Assembly (NCBI RefSeq): GCF_900100395.1
Contig: NZ_FNFB01000017.1
Span: 62,001 to 126,000 of the forward strand
DNA length: 64,000 bases
Origin: Nonomuraea maritima
GTDB taxonomy: Bacteria; Actinomycetota; Actinomycetes; Streptosporangiales; Streptosporangiaceae
Direction: 5' to 3'
The notes beneath the pieces were generated by a model. The model made no database searches, was not told where the DNA came from, and was given only the letters and a program-made list of their open reading frames with translations. The position numbers and the translations under genes are program-made. Positions 8,138 to 16,762 of this stretch are shown here, piece after piece (position 1 is the first letter of the stretch; each line of letters opens with the position of its first letter).

Positions 8138-9307
8138 ATGCCGTACTACCGGGTCGTGGGAGAGGTGCCACGGAAACGGCACGTGCAGTTCAGGCGGCCG
8201 GACGGCGGCCTGTACGCCGAGGAGCTGATGGGCGAGGAGGGCTTCTCGTCCGACTCGTCACTTCTCTACCACCGCCACCTGCCCACGGCGATCGTCAAGG
8301 CGGAGGCCGTCACGCAGCTGACGGCGCCCCGGCTGGAGCCCAACGTCCCGCTCTCCCCACGCCACTTCCGCACCCAGGAGCTCACCTCGGCGGGCGACCT
8401 CGTGTCGGGACGCATGCTGCTGGCGGGCAACGCCGACGTCCGGCTTTCGTACGCCACCAGCGACCGGGCGAGCGAGCTCTACCGCAACTCCATGGGCGAC
8501 GAGTGCGTCTACGTGCAGAGCGGGCGGGCCCGCTTCGAGTCCACGTACGGCGCGATAGAGGCCGGCCCTGGCGACTACGTCGTGATCCCGACCGGCACCA
8601 TCCACCGCTGGGTACCCGACGGGCAGGTCAACGCGCTGGTCATCGAGGCGTCCGGGCACATCAGGCCGCCGAAGCGCTACCTGTCGCAGTACGGCCAGTT
8701 CCTCGAGCACGCCCCCTACTCCGAGCGCGACCTGCGGGCGCCGTCCGAGCCGCTCCTCGTGGAGGGCGAGGAGGTGCCCGTCCTCGTCCGCACCCGCGGC
8801 GGGCTCACCAGGCTCGTCTACCGCAACCACCCGTTCGACGTCGTCGGCTGGGACGGCTGCCTGTATCCGTACGCGTTCAACATCGACGACTTCGAGCCCG
8901 TCGTGAAGCGGACGCACGCGCCGCCGCCGGTGCACCAGACGTTCGAGGGTCCGGGGTTCGTGGTGTGCTCGTTCTGCCCGCGGCCCCTCGACTACCACCC
9001 CGAGGCCATTCCCATCCCCTACAACCACCACAACGTCGACTCCGACGAGTTCATGTTCTACGTGGGGGGCGACTACTCGGCGCGCAGGGGGTCCGGCATC
9101 GACGTCGGCTCGATCTCGCTGCACCCCGCCGGGTTCACGCACGGCCCGCAGCCGGGCGCGGTGGAAGCCGTGATCGACGCCGTGGGACGCGGCGTCACGA
9201 CGACGAGTGAGGTGGCCGTCATGGTCGACACCTTCCGTCCGCTGGACCTCGGCAGGGACGCGCTGTCCTGCGAGGACCCCGAGTACGCCTGGACCTGGGC
9301 ACGATGA
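8138..9307 (+). CDS. hmgA: homogentisate 1,2-dioxygenase
   Basis: 389 residues, the short bacterial form. It opens the ring of homogentisate, the central intermediate of tyrosine and phenylalanine degradation, to 4-maleylacetoacetate using Fe(II) and O2. Family landmarks are the N-terminus PYYRVVGEVPRKRHVQFR, the cupin strand GPGDYVVIPTGTIHRW, YGQFLEHAPYSERDLRAP, and the metal-site region NHHNVDSDEFMFYVGGDY followed by SLHPAGFTHGPQPG, whose His and Glu match the iron ligands. The start ATG at 8138 follows GGGGAGCGGGG. The stop overlaps the next gene's ATG (ATGA, 9304-9307), so translation of the two is coupled. Confidence 0.93.
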   Translation: MPYYRVVGEVPRKRHVQFRRPDGGLYAEELMGEEGFSSDSSLLYHRHLPTAIVKAEAVTQLTAPRLEPNVPLSPRHFRTQELTSAGDLVSGRMLLAGNADVRLSYATSDRASELYRNSMGDECVYVQSGRARFESTYGAIEAGPGDYVVIPTGTIHRWVPDGQVNALVIEASGHIRPPKRYLSQYGQFLEHAPYSERDLRAPSEPLLVEGEEVPVLVRTRGGLTRLVYRNHPFDVVGWDGCLYPYAFNIDDFEPVVKRTHAPPPVHQTFEGPGFVVCSFCPRPLDYHPEAIPIPYNHHNVDSDEFMFYVGGDYSARRGSGIDVGSISLHPAGFTHGPQPGAVEAVIDAVGRGVTTTSEVAVMVDTFRPLDLGRDALSCEDPEYAWTWAR

Positions 9308-10074
9308 TTCTCTACAACGCACTGGTGGACGACGCCGGCCTGTTCCCGCCGACGTCCCTGCACATGGACGAAGCGCTGGCCCGCCACCGCCGTGATCTCG
9401 AAGGCGGCCATCCGGTGCTCACGCACCGCATGCTGTGCCCCGCGAGCCGGATCGACCGGCTGCGCGACCAGGCCGACCGGCCGCGCAGGATCGGGCTCAT
9501 CCTCGACACCGACGAGGTGCCCGACTTCGGCGACCTGCCCGTCGACATCGTGGAGACCACGCTGCCGCCCGGCACGTCGATCGCCGCGCTCGCCGCCAAG
9601 CTGTCGCTGCCGCCGGGCGTGCGGCTGTTCGTCGAGGTCCCGGCCGGCAGGCTGGGACTGGACGTCCCCGCCGGCGCGGGCCTGAAGGTGCGCTGCGGCG
9701 GCGCGTCGGCGGACAAGTTCCCGCCGGTCGAGGCTCTCGCGCAGTTCATCCGGTTCTGCGTGGACAACAACGCCCCGTTCAAGGCAACCGCCGGGCTGCA
9801 CCACGCCGTACGCCACTTCGACCCGTCGATAGGTGTCGACCGGCACGGCTTCCTCAACCTGCTGCTGGGCGTCTGCGAGGCGGTCGAGGGCCGCGACCCC
9901 GCGCCCGTGCTGCGCACCACCGACGTCGGCCACCTCGTGCGGATGGCGAACGCCGTCGAGGACGACACCGCGGAACGGGCCCGCCACCTGCTGGTGAGCT
10001 ACGGCTCGTGCAACACCTCAGCGCCGCTGGAGGACCTGCAGGCGCTCGGACTGATCCAGGAGGCCCGCCGGTGA
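9304..10074 (+). CDS. conserved protein of the homogentisate operon, candidate maleylacetoacetate isomerase
   Basis: 256 residues, not recognised as a named enzyme family. It is locked into the operon by 4-nt start/stop overlaps on both sides (ATGA with hmgA, GTGA with fahA). Visible landmarks are the N-terminal ILYNALVDDAGLFPPTSL, LILDTDEVPDFGDLPVDIVETTLPPG, KVRCGGASADKFPPVEALAQFI and the strongly conserved-looking NNAPFKATAGLHHAVRH, then LVSYGSCNTSAPLEDLQALGLI. The alternating strand/helix pattern suggests an alpha/beta barrel-like soluble enzyme. No signal peptide or membrane segment. The pathway needs a cis-trans isomerase between HmgA and FahA, usually a glutathione-dependent GST-fold enzyme. 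This protein has no GST signature and actinomycetes lack glutathione. The isomerase role is therefore an inference from position. Confidence 0.75.
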   Translation: MILYNALVDDAGLFPPTSLHMDEALARHRRDLEGGHPVLTHRMLCPASRIDRLRDQADRPRRIGLILDTDEVPDFGDLPVDIVETTLPPGTSIAALAAKLSLPPGVRLFVEVPAGRLGLDVPAGAGLKVRCGGASADKFPPVEALAQFIRFCVDNNAPFKATAGLHHAVRHFDPSIGVDRHGFLNLLLGVCEAVEGRDPAPVLRTTDVGHLVRMANAVEDDTAERARHLLVSYGSCNTSAPLEDLQALGLIQEARR

Positions 10075-11174
10075 GCTTCGGCGTCGACAACCTTCCCTAC
10101 GCGGTCTTCTCCTGCCCGGGGCAGCAGCCCCGGGTCGGGGTGCGGTACGGCGACCGCATCCTCGACCTGGCCCCGGCGCTGCACGACGAGGTGTTCGCCG
10201 CCCCGTCGCTCAACCCGTTCATGGCGCGGGGCCGTACGGCCTGGCAGAGCACCAGGCGGCTGATCCAGGTCAAGCTCACCGACGACCTCGCGGTGACCGA
10301 GCCGCATCTCGTCCCGCTGGAGCGGGTGCGCCTGCACATGCCGTTCGAGGTGGCCGACTACGTCGACTTCTACTGCTCGCTGGAGCACGCGAGCAACATC
10401 GGCAAGATCTTCCGTCCGGGCTCCGAGCCGCTGCAGCCCAACTGGCGGCACCTGCCCGTCGGCTACCACGGCAGGGCGGGCACGGTCGTGGTGTCGGGCA
10501 CACCCGTGCGGCGCCCGCACGGGCAGCTCGGGCCCGGCAGGTTCGGACCGAGCGAGAAGCTCGACATCGAGGCGGAGCTGGGCTTCGTGATCGGTGTGCC
10601 GACCGAGATGGGCTCGCCCGCGGGCGCGTTCGAGGACCACGTGTTCGGCGTGACGCTCGTCAACGACTGGAGCGCGCGCGACATCCAGGCGTGGGAGTAC
10701 GTGCCGCTGGGGCCGTTCCTCGGCAAGTCGTTCGCCACGTCCGTCTCGCCGTGGGTGACGCCGCTGGAGGCGCTGCCGCGCGTCCCCGGCCGCCCGCAGG
10801 ACCCGGAGCCTGGCGGTTACCTGCGCCGCCAGGGCGACTGGGGGCTGGACGTCTCGCTGGAGGTCCTGCTGAACGGCGAGGTCGTGGCGCGGCCGCCGTA
10901 CTCGGCCATGTACTGGACGCCGGACCAGATGCTCGCCCACATGACGGTGAACGGCGCGTCCCTGCGGACGGGCGACCTGTTCGCCAGCGGCACGATCTCC
11001 GGCCCCGAGCCGGAGCAGCGGGGTTCGCTCATCGAGCTGACCTGGAACGGCACCGAACCGATCAAGCTGCCCGGCGGCGAGACGCGCACGTTCCTCCAGG
11101 ACGGCGACACGGTGACCATCAGGGCCACGGCAGGCAACCTGACATTGGGCGAGGTGTCCGGAACCGTCGGATAA
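10071..11174 (+). CDS. fahA: fumarylacetoacetase
   Basis: 367 residues starting at a GTG that overlaps the previous stop (GTGA). It hydrolyses fumarylacetoacetate to fumarate and acetoacetate, the last step of homogentisate breakdown. Family segments: DFYCSLEHASNIGKIFRPG, HLPVGYHGRAGTVVVSGTP, EKLDIEAELGFVIGV with the acidic metal ligands, NDWSARDIQAWEYVPLGPF and GKSFATSVSPWVTPLEAL. The N-terminal beta domain is shorter than in the mammalian enzyme (about 420 residues), as in other actinomycetes. It is the third and apparently last gene of the operon; the next gene has its own leader 71 bp downstream. Confidence 0.93.
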   Translation: MSFGVDNLPYAVFSCPGQQPRVGVRYGDRILDLAPALHDEVFAAPSLNPFMARGRTAWQSTRRLIQVKLTDDLAVTEPHLVPLERVRLHMPFEVADYVDFYCSLEHASNIGKIFRPGSEPLQPNWRHLPVGYHGRAGTVVVSGTPVRRPHGQLGPGRFGPSEKLDIEAELGFVIGVPTEMGSPAGAFEDHVFGVTLVNDWSARDIQAWEYVPLGPFLGKSFATSVSPWVTPLEALPRVPGRPQDPEPGGYLRRQGDWGLDVSLEVLLNGEVVARPPYSAMYWTPDQMLAHMTVNGASLRTGDLFASGTISGPEPEQRGSLIELTWNGTEPIKLPGGETRTFLQDGDTVTIRATAGNLTLGEVSGTVG

Positions 11175-11245
11175 GTGACTCGGCGTGCTCAACATGTGAC
11201 TCACCGCTAATCTTGGATTCCCTTCCAACGGAGAGCAGGAGTCAC

Positions 11246-12403
11246 ATGCGGCGCGCCGCGTTGTTCTTTGTCGCCTTTGCCCTGGTCAGTGGGTGCGGGA
11301 GCTCGGCGGCGGAGACCCCCACGGCGCCCCCGGTCGTCCACGTCTCGCCCGCGCTCGACAGCGAGCGGGCGCGCACCGACCGCGGGCTGGTCGTCACCGC
11401 CCAGGGCGGCACGCTCAGCCAGGTGCTGGTCTCACAGGGCGGCGAGCCCGTCCCCGGCCGGCTCGACCCGACGCGTACGACGTGGCGCACCGACTGGACG
11501 CTCAGGCCGGGCACCGACTACACGGTGACCGCCACCGCCGTCCGGCAGGGCTCGCCCGCCGCAGTGGCGATGGGACGCATCCGCACCCGCCAGGCGCCGA
11601 GCACCCTCGGGCTCATCTCCACCGTCCCGCTGCCCGGCGAGACCGTCGGCGTCGGCATGCCGATCATCCTCGACTTCGACCGTGCCGTGCCCGACCGCGC
11701 GGCCGTCGAACGGGCGCTCGAGGTCACCGCGGAACGGCCGGTCGAAGGGGCCTGGCGCTGGACGAGCCCCACCCGGGTCGTCTACCGCACCCGTACGTAC
11801 TGGCCGGCGCGGCAGACCGTCACGGTCACCGCCCACCTGGCGGGCGTGCGCGCCGGCACCGGCCTCTACGGCGCCACCGACACCACGTTCTCGTTCGCGG
11901 TCGGCCGCGACCAGCGCAGCACCGTCGACACGAAGACCCACCAGATGACCGTCACCCGCGACGGCAGGCCCGTGCGCCACATGGCCATCAGCGCCGGCAT
12001 GGCCACCACGTACGAATACACCACGACCAGCGGCGTCCACCTGACCATGGACAAGGGAAATCCCGTCCGGATGATTTCCCCCGGCCGCGAGGAAGGCGAC
12101 CCCGAGTATTACGACCTGCTCATCGACCACGCCGTACGCATTTCCGACAGCGGCGAATACGTGCACGCCAAGGACAACGTCTGGGCGCAGGGCCGGCAAA
12201 ACGTCAGCCACGGTTGCGTCAACGCCAGGCCCGACCAGGCCGCCTGGTTCTACGCCACGTCACTGCGCGGCGACCCGGTCGTCATCACCGGCACCTCCCG
12301 CCGGCTCGAATGGCACAACGGCTGGGGTTTCTGGCAGCTGACATGGGAGAAATGGAGGCAAGAGAGCGCGCCGGCACCACGTCAGCAGGTGCCGGAGCGG
12401 TGA
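11246..12403 (+). CDS. L,D-transpeptidase lipoprotein
   Basis: 385 residues. The N-terminus MRRAALFFVAFALVSGC is a lipoprotein signal with Cys as residue 17. Two Ig-like modules follow (around residues 35-130 and 130-220, the second starting STVPLPGETVGVGMPIILDFD), as in LdtMt2. The YkuD catalytic domain carries HAKDNVWAQGRQNVSHGCVN with the catalytic Cys in SHGCVN, and the C-terminal cap contains WHNGWGFWQLTWEKW, also typical of mycobacterial-type Ldts. It makes 3-3 cross-links in peptidoglycan outside the membrane. A strong ribosome binding site (GAGAGCAGGAG) precedes the ATG. Confidence 0.93.
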   Translation: MRRAALFFVAFALVSGCGSSAAETPTAPPVVHVSPALDSERARTDRGLVVTAQGGTLSQVLVSQGGEPVPGRLDPTRTTWRTDWTLRPGTDYTVTATAVRQGSPAAVAMGRIRTRQAPSTLGLISTVPLPGETVGVGMPIILDFDRAVPDRAAVERALEVTAERPVEGAWRWTSPTRVVYRTRTYWPARQTVTVTAHLAGVRAGTGLYGATDTTFSFAVGRDQRSTVDTKTHQMTVTRDGRPVRHMAISAGMATTYEYTTTSGVHLTMDKGNPVRMISPGREEGDPEYYDLLIDHAVRISDSGEYVHAKDNVWAQGRQNVSHGCVNARPDQAAWFYATSLRGDPVVITGTSRRLEWHNGWGFWQLTWEKWRQESAPAPRQQVPER

Positions 12404-12475
12404 TATCAGGATTAGGGTAGAGAAAGGGAACCCCCCACAGGAGACCGGCCCGTTGTCCCAACAGGAGGGCCACAC

Positions 12476-12907
12476 ATGGATGAATGGATTATCTGGGTAA
12501 TCCTGGCCGTCGTTCTCGGCGTGGCCGAGATTTTCACTCTGACGGCCTCCTTGGGACTGCTCGGCGCGGCCGCTCTCCTCACCGCCGCGACCGCGGCGCT
12601 CGGGTTGCCCCTCCCCCTACAACTGATCTTCTTCGCCGCCTCCTCCGCCGCGGGCCTGCTGGTGCTCCGGCCGATCGCGATGCGTCACGTCAGACAACCC
12701 CCGTTGCAGCGGTTCGGTGTGGAAGCACTTGTCGGGAAGCCCGCCTACGTCGTCTCGGAAGTGTCGGGCACCGACGGACGCGTGCGCATCAAAGGCGAGG
12801 AATGGTCGGCGCGCGCCTATGACGAGACCCTCGTCATCCCCGCCGGGACGACCGTCGACGTCATCGAGATCGAGGGGGCCACAGCCCTCGTCTATCCCCG
12901 GGAGTGA
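12476..12907 (+). CDS. NfeD-family membrane protein
   Basis: 143 residues with two or three N-terminal membrane segments (EWIIWVILAVVLGVAEIFTL; LGLLGAAALLTAATAALG; LQLIFFAASSAAGLLVL). A C-terminal soluble OB-fold beta barrel follows (VEALVGKPAYVVSEVSGTDGRVRIKGEEWSARA). This is the short NfeD1b-like form, which partners SPFH/stomatin proteins in membrane microdomains. The stomatin gene starts 3 bp after this stop, so the two are translated from one message. Confidence 0.9.
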   Translation: MDEWIIWVILAVVLGVAEIFTLTASLGLLGAAALLTAATAALGLPLPLQLIFFAASSAAGLLVLRPIAMRHVRQPPLQRFGVEALVGKPAYVVSEVSGTDGRVRIKGEEWSARAYDETLVIPAGTTVDVIEIEGATALVYPRE

Positions 12908-12910
12908 TCC

Positions 12911-13990
12911 ATGGATCCGCTGTTCATAGTCGGATTGTTCATCATCCTTTTCGCGGTCGTCACCTTGTTCAAGGCCGTGCGGATCATCCCGCAGGCCCGG
13001 GCGCGCAACGTCGAGCGGCTCGGCCGCTACCACCGCACGCTCAAGCCCGGCCTCAACTTCGTCATCCCGTACATCGACCGGGTCTACCCGATGATCGACC
13101 TGCGCGAGCAGGTCGTCTCGTTCCGCCCGCAGCCCGTCATCACCGAGGACAACCTCGTCGTCGAGATCGACACCGTCCTGTACTTCCAGGTCACCGACCC
13201 GCGGGCGGCGGCGTACGAGATCGCCAACTACATCCAGGCGGTCGAGCAGCTCACCGTCACGACGCTGCGCAACGTCGTCGGCTCGATGGACCTGGAGAAG
13301 ACCCTCACCTCCCGCGACACGATCAACAGCCAGCTGCGCGGCGTGCTCGACGAGGCCACCGGCAAGTGGGGCATCCGCGTCAACCGCGTCGAGATCAAGG
13401 CCATCGACCCGCCCAAGACCATCAAGGACGCGATGGAGAAGCAGATGCGGGCCGAGCGCGACAAGCGAGCCGCGATCCTCACCGCAGAAGGCCAGCGTCA
13501 GTCGCAGATCCTCACCGCCGAAGGTGACAAGCAGAGCCGCATCCTGCGCGCCGAGGGCCAGCGCTCGGCGGCCATCCTGGAGGCCGAAGGCCAGTCGCGG
13601 GCCATCGACCAGGTCTTCCAGGCGGTCCACCGCAACGACCCCGACCCGAAGCTGCTCGCCTACCAGTACCTCCAGGTCCTGCCGCAGCTCGCCCAGGGCC
13701 AGGGCAACACGTTCTGGGTGATCCCCAGCGAGGTCACCTCGGCGCTGCAGGGCGTCTCGAAGGCGTTCACCGAGGCCCTGCCCCGCTCGGAGGCGACCCG
13801 CGACGAGGCGCCCGTGGGGGCCGAGACGGACGCGGACGTCGCCAGGGCTTCGGAGGCGGCTGCCGAGGCGGTCGCCGACGCCCAGGAGGCGGAGCGCCCC
13901 AAGGGCCCCCGCCAACTCACCCAGGCCGCCCAGGACCCCTCGCCGTTCCCCTCAACCGCCGCCCACGAGCCCTCCGAGGCCGACCGCTGA
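12911..13990 (+). CDS. SPFH/Band 7 (stomatin-like) protein
   Basis: 359 residues. There is one N-terminal membrane anchor (LFIVGLFIILFAVVTLF), then the SPFH domain (PYIDRVYPMIDLREQVVSF; VEIDTVLYFQVTDPRAAAYEI; TLRNVVGSMDLEKTLTSRD; EIKAIDPPKTIKDAMEKQM). A helical stretch then contains four near-repeats of the type ILTAEGQRQSQ / ILTAEGDKQSR / ILRAEGQRSAA / ILEAEGQSRAI, which forms the oligomerising coiled coil. An Ala/Glu-rich tail (about residues 295-359) is low complexity. With the adjacent NfeD it is expected to scaffold membrane microdomains and control membrane protein quality. A terminator-like hairpin follows at 13996. Confidence 0.93.
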   Translation: MDPLFIVGLFIILFAVVTLFKAVRIIPQARARNVERLGRYHRTLKPGLNFVIPYIDRVYPMIDLREQVVSFRPQPVITEDNLVVEIDTVLYFQVTDPRAAAYEIANYIQAVEQLTVTTLRNVVGSMDLEKTLTSRDTINSQLRGVLDEATGKWGIRVNRVEIKAIDPPKTIKDAMEKQMRAERDKRAAILTAEGQRQSQILTAEGDKQSRILRAEGQRSAAILEAEGQSRAIDQVFQAVHRNDPDPKLLAYQYLQVLPQLAQGQGNTFWVIPSEVTSALQGVSKAFTEALPRSEATRDEAPVGAETDADVARASEAAAEAVADAQEAERPKGPRQLTQAAQDPSPFPSTAAHEPSEADR

Positions 13991-13995
13991 CATCC

Positions 13996-14028
13996 GAGAG
14001 GCGCCCGCCCACCCGGCAGGCGCCTCTC
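13996..14028 (+). terminator. hairpin terminator after the SPFH gene
   Basis: Perfect 10-bp stem GAGAGGCGCC / GGCGCCTCTC (13996-14005 and 14019-14028) with a 13-nt loop, starting 5 bp after the stop codon. There is no T-tract, as is common in high-GC actinomycetes. Confidence 0.65.
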
Positions 14029-14034
14029 ACACGT

Positions 14035-14235
14035 TCAGCCACGCTCGCGACCGTCACCCGGCAAGCCGTCCCCCAACCGACGGGCCAGGTCGTCGCGCCA
14101 GGCGGCGATCCACTTCCGCAGTTCGACCACCCGATCCTCCGACACGCCATAGGGCGCAAGATCGTCGACGAGCATGTCCGCCGCTCTGGGCAACCTGATC
14201 GAGGCGAAGAGGTCGAAGCACCCCGTCGGGATCAC
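14035..14235 (-). pseudogene. short ORF or frameshifted remnant of a small protein
   Basis: 66 codons from a GTG, ending ELRKWIAAWRDDLARRLGDG. The amphipathic helical character looks like real protein. Just upstream, a second frame reads YGELEALGLARMKDRDP, which also looks coding and would join this one after a single frameshift at about 14230. That upstream frame has no ATG or GTG start between the preceding gene's stop (14324) and this point. It could therefore be a decayed C-terminal remnant, or a small gene using the weak GAAGGA site before the GTG. No family recognised. Confidence 0.4.
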
Positions 14236-14323
14236 GATCCTTCATACGAGCGAGCCCGAGCGCCTCCAGTTCCCCGTACGTGTGCGAGCCGGCGGCGCCG
14301 GGCCCCTTCCCGGGACGGCTCCT

Positions 14324-15499
14324 TCACTCGGGTATCTGGCCGTCGGCGAAGTACGCGGCCAAGTCCGGGTCGAGTGGGGGGACGTCGTAGGGCAGGCCGG
14401 CGTTGCGTAGCGAGAGGGTGGCCATGTGGCCGGCGGCTACGCTCATGCGGGCTGCCACCGGGGAGGTGTCGGTCGCCCCGCCCTCGCGGACGAAGCGGCA
14501 GAACTCCGCCATGATCCGCGCGTCCGCGCCGCCGTGCGAGCCCTCCGCCGCCGGCACCTGGTACGCGATGTCGCAGTCGGCGCGGTACCCGCTGGGCCCG
14601 GTGTTCCAGACCTTCACCGTGTCGCCCGGCCCGTCGCCGAAGTTCTCCAGGCGCCCCTCGGTGCCGATGACCGTGTAGTTGCGCACGTAGTCGGGCGAGA
14701 AGTGGCACTGCTGGTAGGCCGCGATGACCCCGTTGTCGAGGCGCATGTTCATGACCGACACGTCCTCCACGTCGACGACGTGGTGCAGGTCCGTACGGGC
14801 GGTCGGCGGCCAGTCGTACTCCTGCAGCCAGTTCGCCGGACGGGGCGTGCCAGGGGCGCGGCGCGGCAGGTCGCCGTAGAGCATCAGGTCGCCGAGGGCG
14901 TTCACCCGCGTCGTGTAGCCGCCGGCCAGCCAGTGGATCACGTCGAGGTCGTGGGCCGCCTTCTGCAGGAGCAGGCCGGTGGTACGGGTGCGGTCGGCGT
15001 GCCAGTCCTTGAAGTAGTAGTCGCCGCCGTAGGAGACGAAGTGCCGCACCCAGACGGTCTTCGGCTCGCCGATGACGCCCTTGCGGATGATGTCGCGCAT
15101 GAGACGGACGACGCCCATGTGCCGCATGTTGTGGCCGACGTACAGGCGGGTGCCGGTCTCGCGGGCGGTGCGCAGGATCGCGTCGCAGCCCTCGACCGTG
15201 ATGGCCATGGGCTTTTCCAGGTAGACGGCCTTGCCGGCCCGCAGGCAGTCGATCGCGATGCGCTCGTGCGTGTCGTCGGGCGTGTTGACCACGATGGCGT
15301 CGATATCGGGCCGGTCGAGCAGGTCGCGGTAGTCCTCGGTGACGTACCCGGCCTCGAACTGGCCCGCCCGGCTCTTGAGCACCGCGGGGTCGGAGTCGCA
15401 CAGCGCCGCCACGACCGAGCCGCGACCCGGCCGGTGCGCGGCCAGCGCCAGACTCGTCCGTAGTCCCAGTCCGATGACGCCCAGGCGCAGGTCCTCCAC
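14324..15499 (-). CDS. Gfo/Idh/MocA-family NAD(P)-dependent oxidoreductase
   Basis: 391 residues. The N-terminal Rossmann fold starts LRLGVIGLGLRTSLAL, with VAALCDSDPAVL binding the cofactor. DIDAIVVNTPDDTHERIAIDCLRAGKAVYLEKPMAITVEGC contains the family's EKP motif, whose Lys is catalytic. The substrate domain has VGHNMRHMG, YYFKDWHADRTRTTGLLLQKAAHDLDVIHWLAGG (the HDLDxxxW motif) and GRLENFGDGPGD. Substrates are usually sugars or inositols. The GTG start is preceded by AAAGGA at 5 nt. It is divergent from tdh at 15662 across about 160 bp. Confidence 0.9.
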   Translation of the reverse strand: MEDLRLGVIGLGLRTSLALAAHRPGRGSVVAALCDSDPAVLKSRAGQFEAGYVTEDYRDLLDRPDIDAIVVNTPDDTHERIAIDCLRAGKAVYLEKPMAITVEGCDAILRTARETGTRLYVGHNMRHMGVVRLMRDIIRKGVIGEPKTVWVRHFVSYGGDYYFKDWHADRTRTTGLLLQKAAHDLDVIHWLAGGYTTRVNALGDLMLYGDLPRRAPGTPRPANWLQEYDWPPTARTDLHHVVDVEDVSVMNMRLDNGVIAAYQQCHFSPDYVRNYTVIGTEGRLENFGDGPGDTVKVWNTGPSGYRADCDIAYQVPAAEGSHGGADARIMAEFCRFVREGGATDTSPVAARMSVAAGHMATLSLRNAGLPYDVPPLDPDLAAYFADGQIPE

Positions 15500-15661
15500 T
15501 GGTGTCCTTTCCGTGGCAATCCAGTGATCGACATCCTATTCGTCCCCTCCGAGGGGGCTTGCGTGAAGCAGAGCTGTGGGGGCACTTAAGAATCCCTCGA
15601 TGGACACGTGGCGGGACGAGCGGGCACAGTGCGTTAGGTTCACAGAGGGGGAAGAGGTGCC

Positions 15662-16762
15662 ATGAAAGCGCTGGTCAAGGAACGCGCGGAGCCCGGGCTC
15701 TGGTTGGTCGACGTCCCGGAGCCCGAGGTCGGTCCCGGCGAGGTGAAGATCCGGGTGCTCCGCACCGGCATCTGCGGCACCGACCTGCACATCCGCAAAT
15801 ATGACGACTGGGCGCGCAACACGCTCCAACTGCCGCTCATCGTCGGCCACGAGTTCTGCGGCCACGTGGTCGAGGTCGCGCCCGGCGTCGAGGACATCGC
15901 CGTCGGCGACCTCGTCAGCGGCGAGGGCCACATCGTCTGCGGCAAGTGCCGCAACTGCATGGCGGGCCGCCGCCACCTGTGCCGCAACACCGTCGGCCTT
16001 GGCGTGAACCGCGACGGCGCCTTCGCCGAGTACGTCACGCTGCCCGCCTCCAACGTGTGGGTGCACCGCCTGGCGATCGACCCCGACATCGCGGCGATCT
16101 TCGACCCCTTCGGGAACGCCGTGCACACCGCGCTGTCCTTCCCCCTTGTGGGCGAGGACGTCCTGATCACCGGCGCCGGCCCGATCGGGCTGATGGCCGC
16201 GGCCGTCGCCACCCACGTCGGCGCGCGCAACGTGATGATCACCGACGTCAGCGACGAGCGGCTCGACCTCGCCCGCAAGCTCGGCGTCTCGCTCGCCCTG
16301 AACGTCGCCACGTCCTCCATCGACGAGGGCATGCGCCGGCTCGGCCTGCGCGAGGGCTTCGACGTGGGCCTGGAGATGTCCGGCAACCCGACGGCCGTCC
16401 GCCAGATGATCGCGAGCATGACCCACGGCGGGAAGATCGCCATGCTGGGGCTGCCCGCCGAGCAGTTCGCCATCGACTGGGCCACCGTGGTGACGTCCAT
16501 GATCACCATCAAGGGCATCTACGGCCGGGAGATGTACGAGACCTGGTACAACATGTCCGTCCTGCTGGAGAAGGGCCTCGACCTGTCTCCCGTCATCACC
16601 GACCGGTTCTCGTACCGAGACTTCGACGCCGCCTTCGACACGGCCGCGAGCGGCCGCACGGGCAAGGTCATTCTGGACTGGAGCGGAGGAGCTCGGCCGG
16701 AGAGAGCGAGCACCGAGCCAACGGAGGCCGAAGCGGCCGCGACCATGAACAGGAGCGCTTGA
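15662..16762 (+). CDS. tdh: L-threonine 3-dehydrogenase
   Basis: 366 residues, zinc-dependent MDR alcohol dehydrogenase family. It oxidises L-threonine to 2-amino-3-ketobutyrate with NAD. Landmarks: catalytic zinc site GICGTDLHIRKYDDW and IVGHEFCGHVVEV; structural zinc Cys cluster CGKCRNCMAGRRHLC; VNRDGAFAEYVTLPASNVW; nucleotide fold DVLITGAGPIGLMAAAVA; MFETWY-like EMYETWYNMSVLLEKGLDL, which is diagnostic of Tdh. The C-terminus runs about 25 residues past the usual end (GGARPERASTEPTEAEAAAT). The stop overlaps the kbl ATG by one base (TGATG), coupling the two. The ATG follows GGGGAAGAGG. Confidence 0.92.
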   Translation: MKALVKERAEPGLWLVDVPEPEVGPGEVKIRVLRTGICGTDLHIRKYDDWARNTLQLPLIVGHEFCGHVVEVAPGVEDIAVGDLVSGEGHIVCGKCRNCMAGRRHLCRNTVGLGVNRDGAFAEYVTLPASNVWVHRLAIDPDIAAIFDPFGNAVHTALSFPLVGEDVLITGAGPIGLMAAAVATHVGARNVMITDVSDERLDLARKLGVSLALNVATSSIDEGMRRLGLREGFDVGLEMSGNPTAVRQMIASMTHGGKIAMLGLPAEQFAIDWATVVTSMITIKGIYGREMYETWYNMSVLLEKGLDLSPVITDRFSYRDFDAAFDTAASGRTGKVILDWSGGARPERASTEPTEAEAAATMNRSA

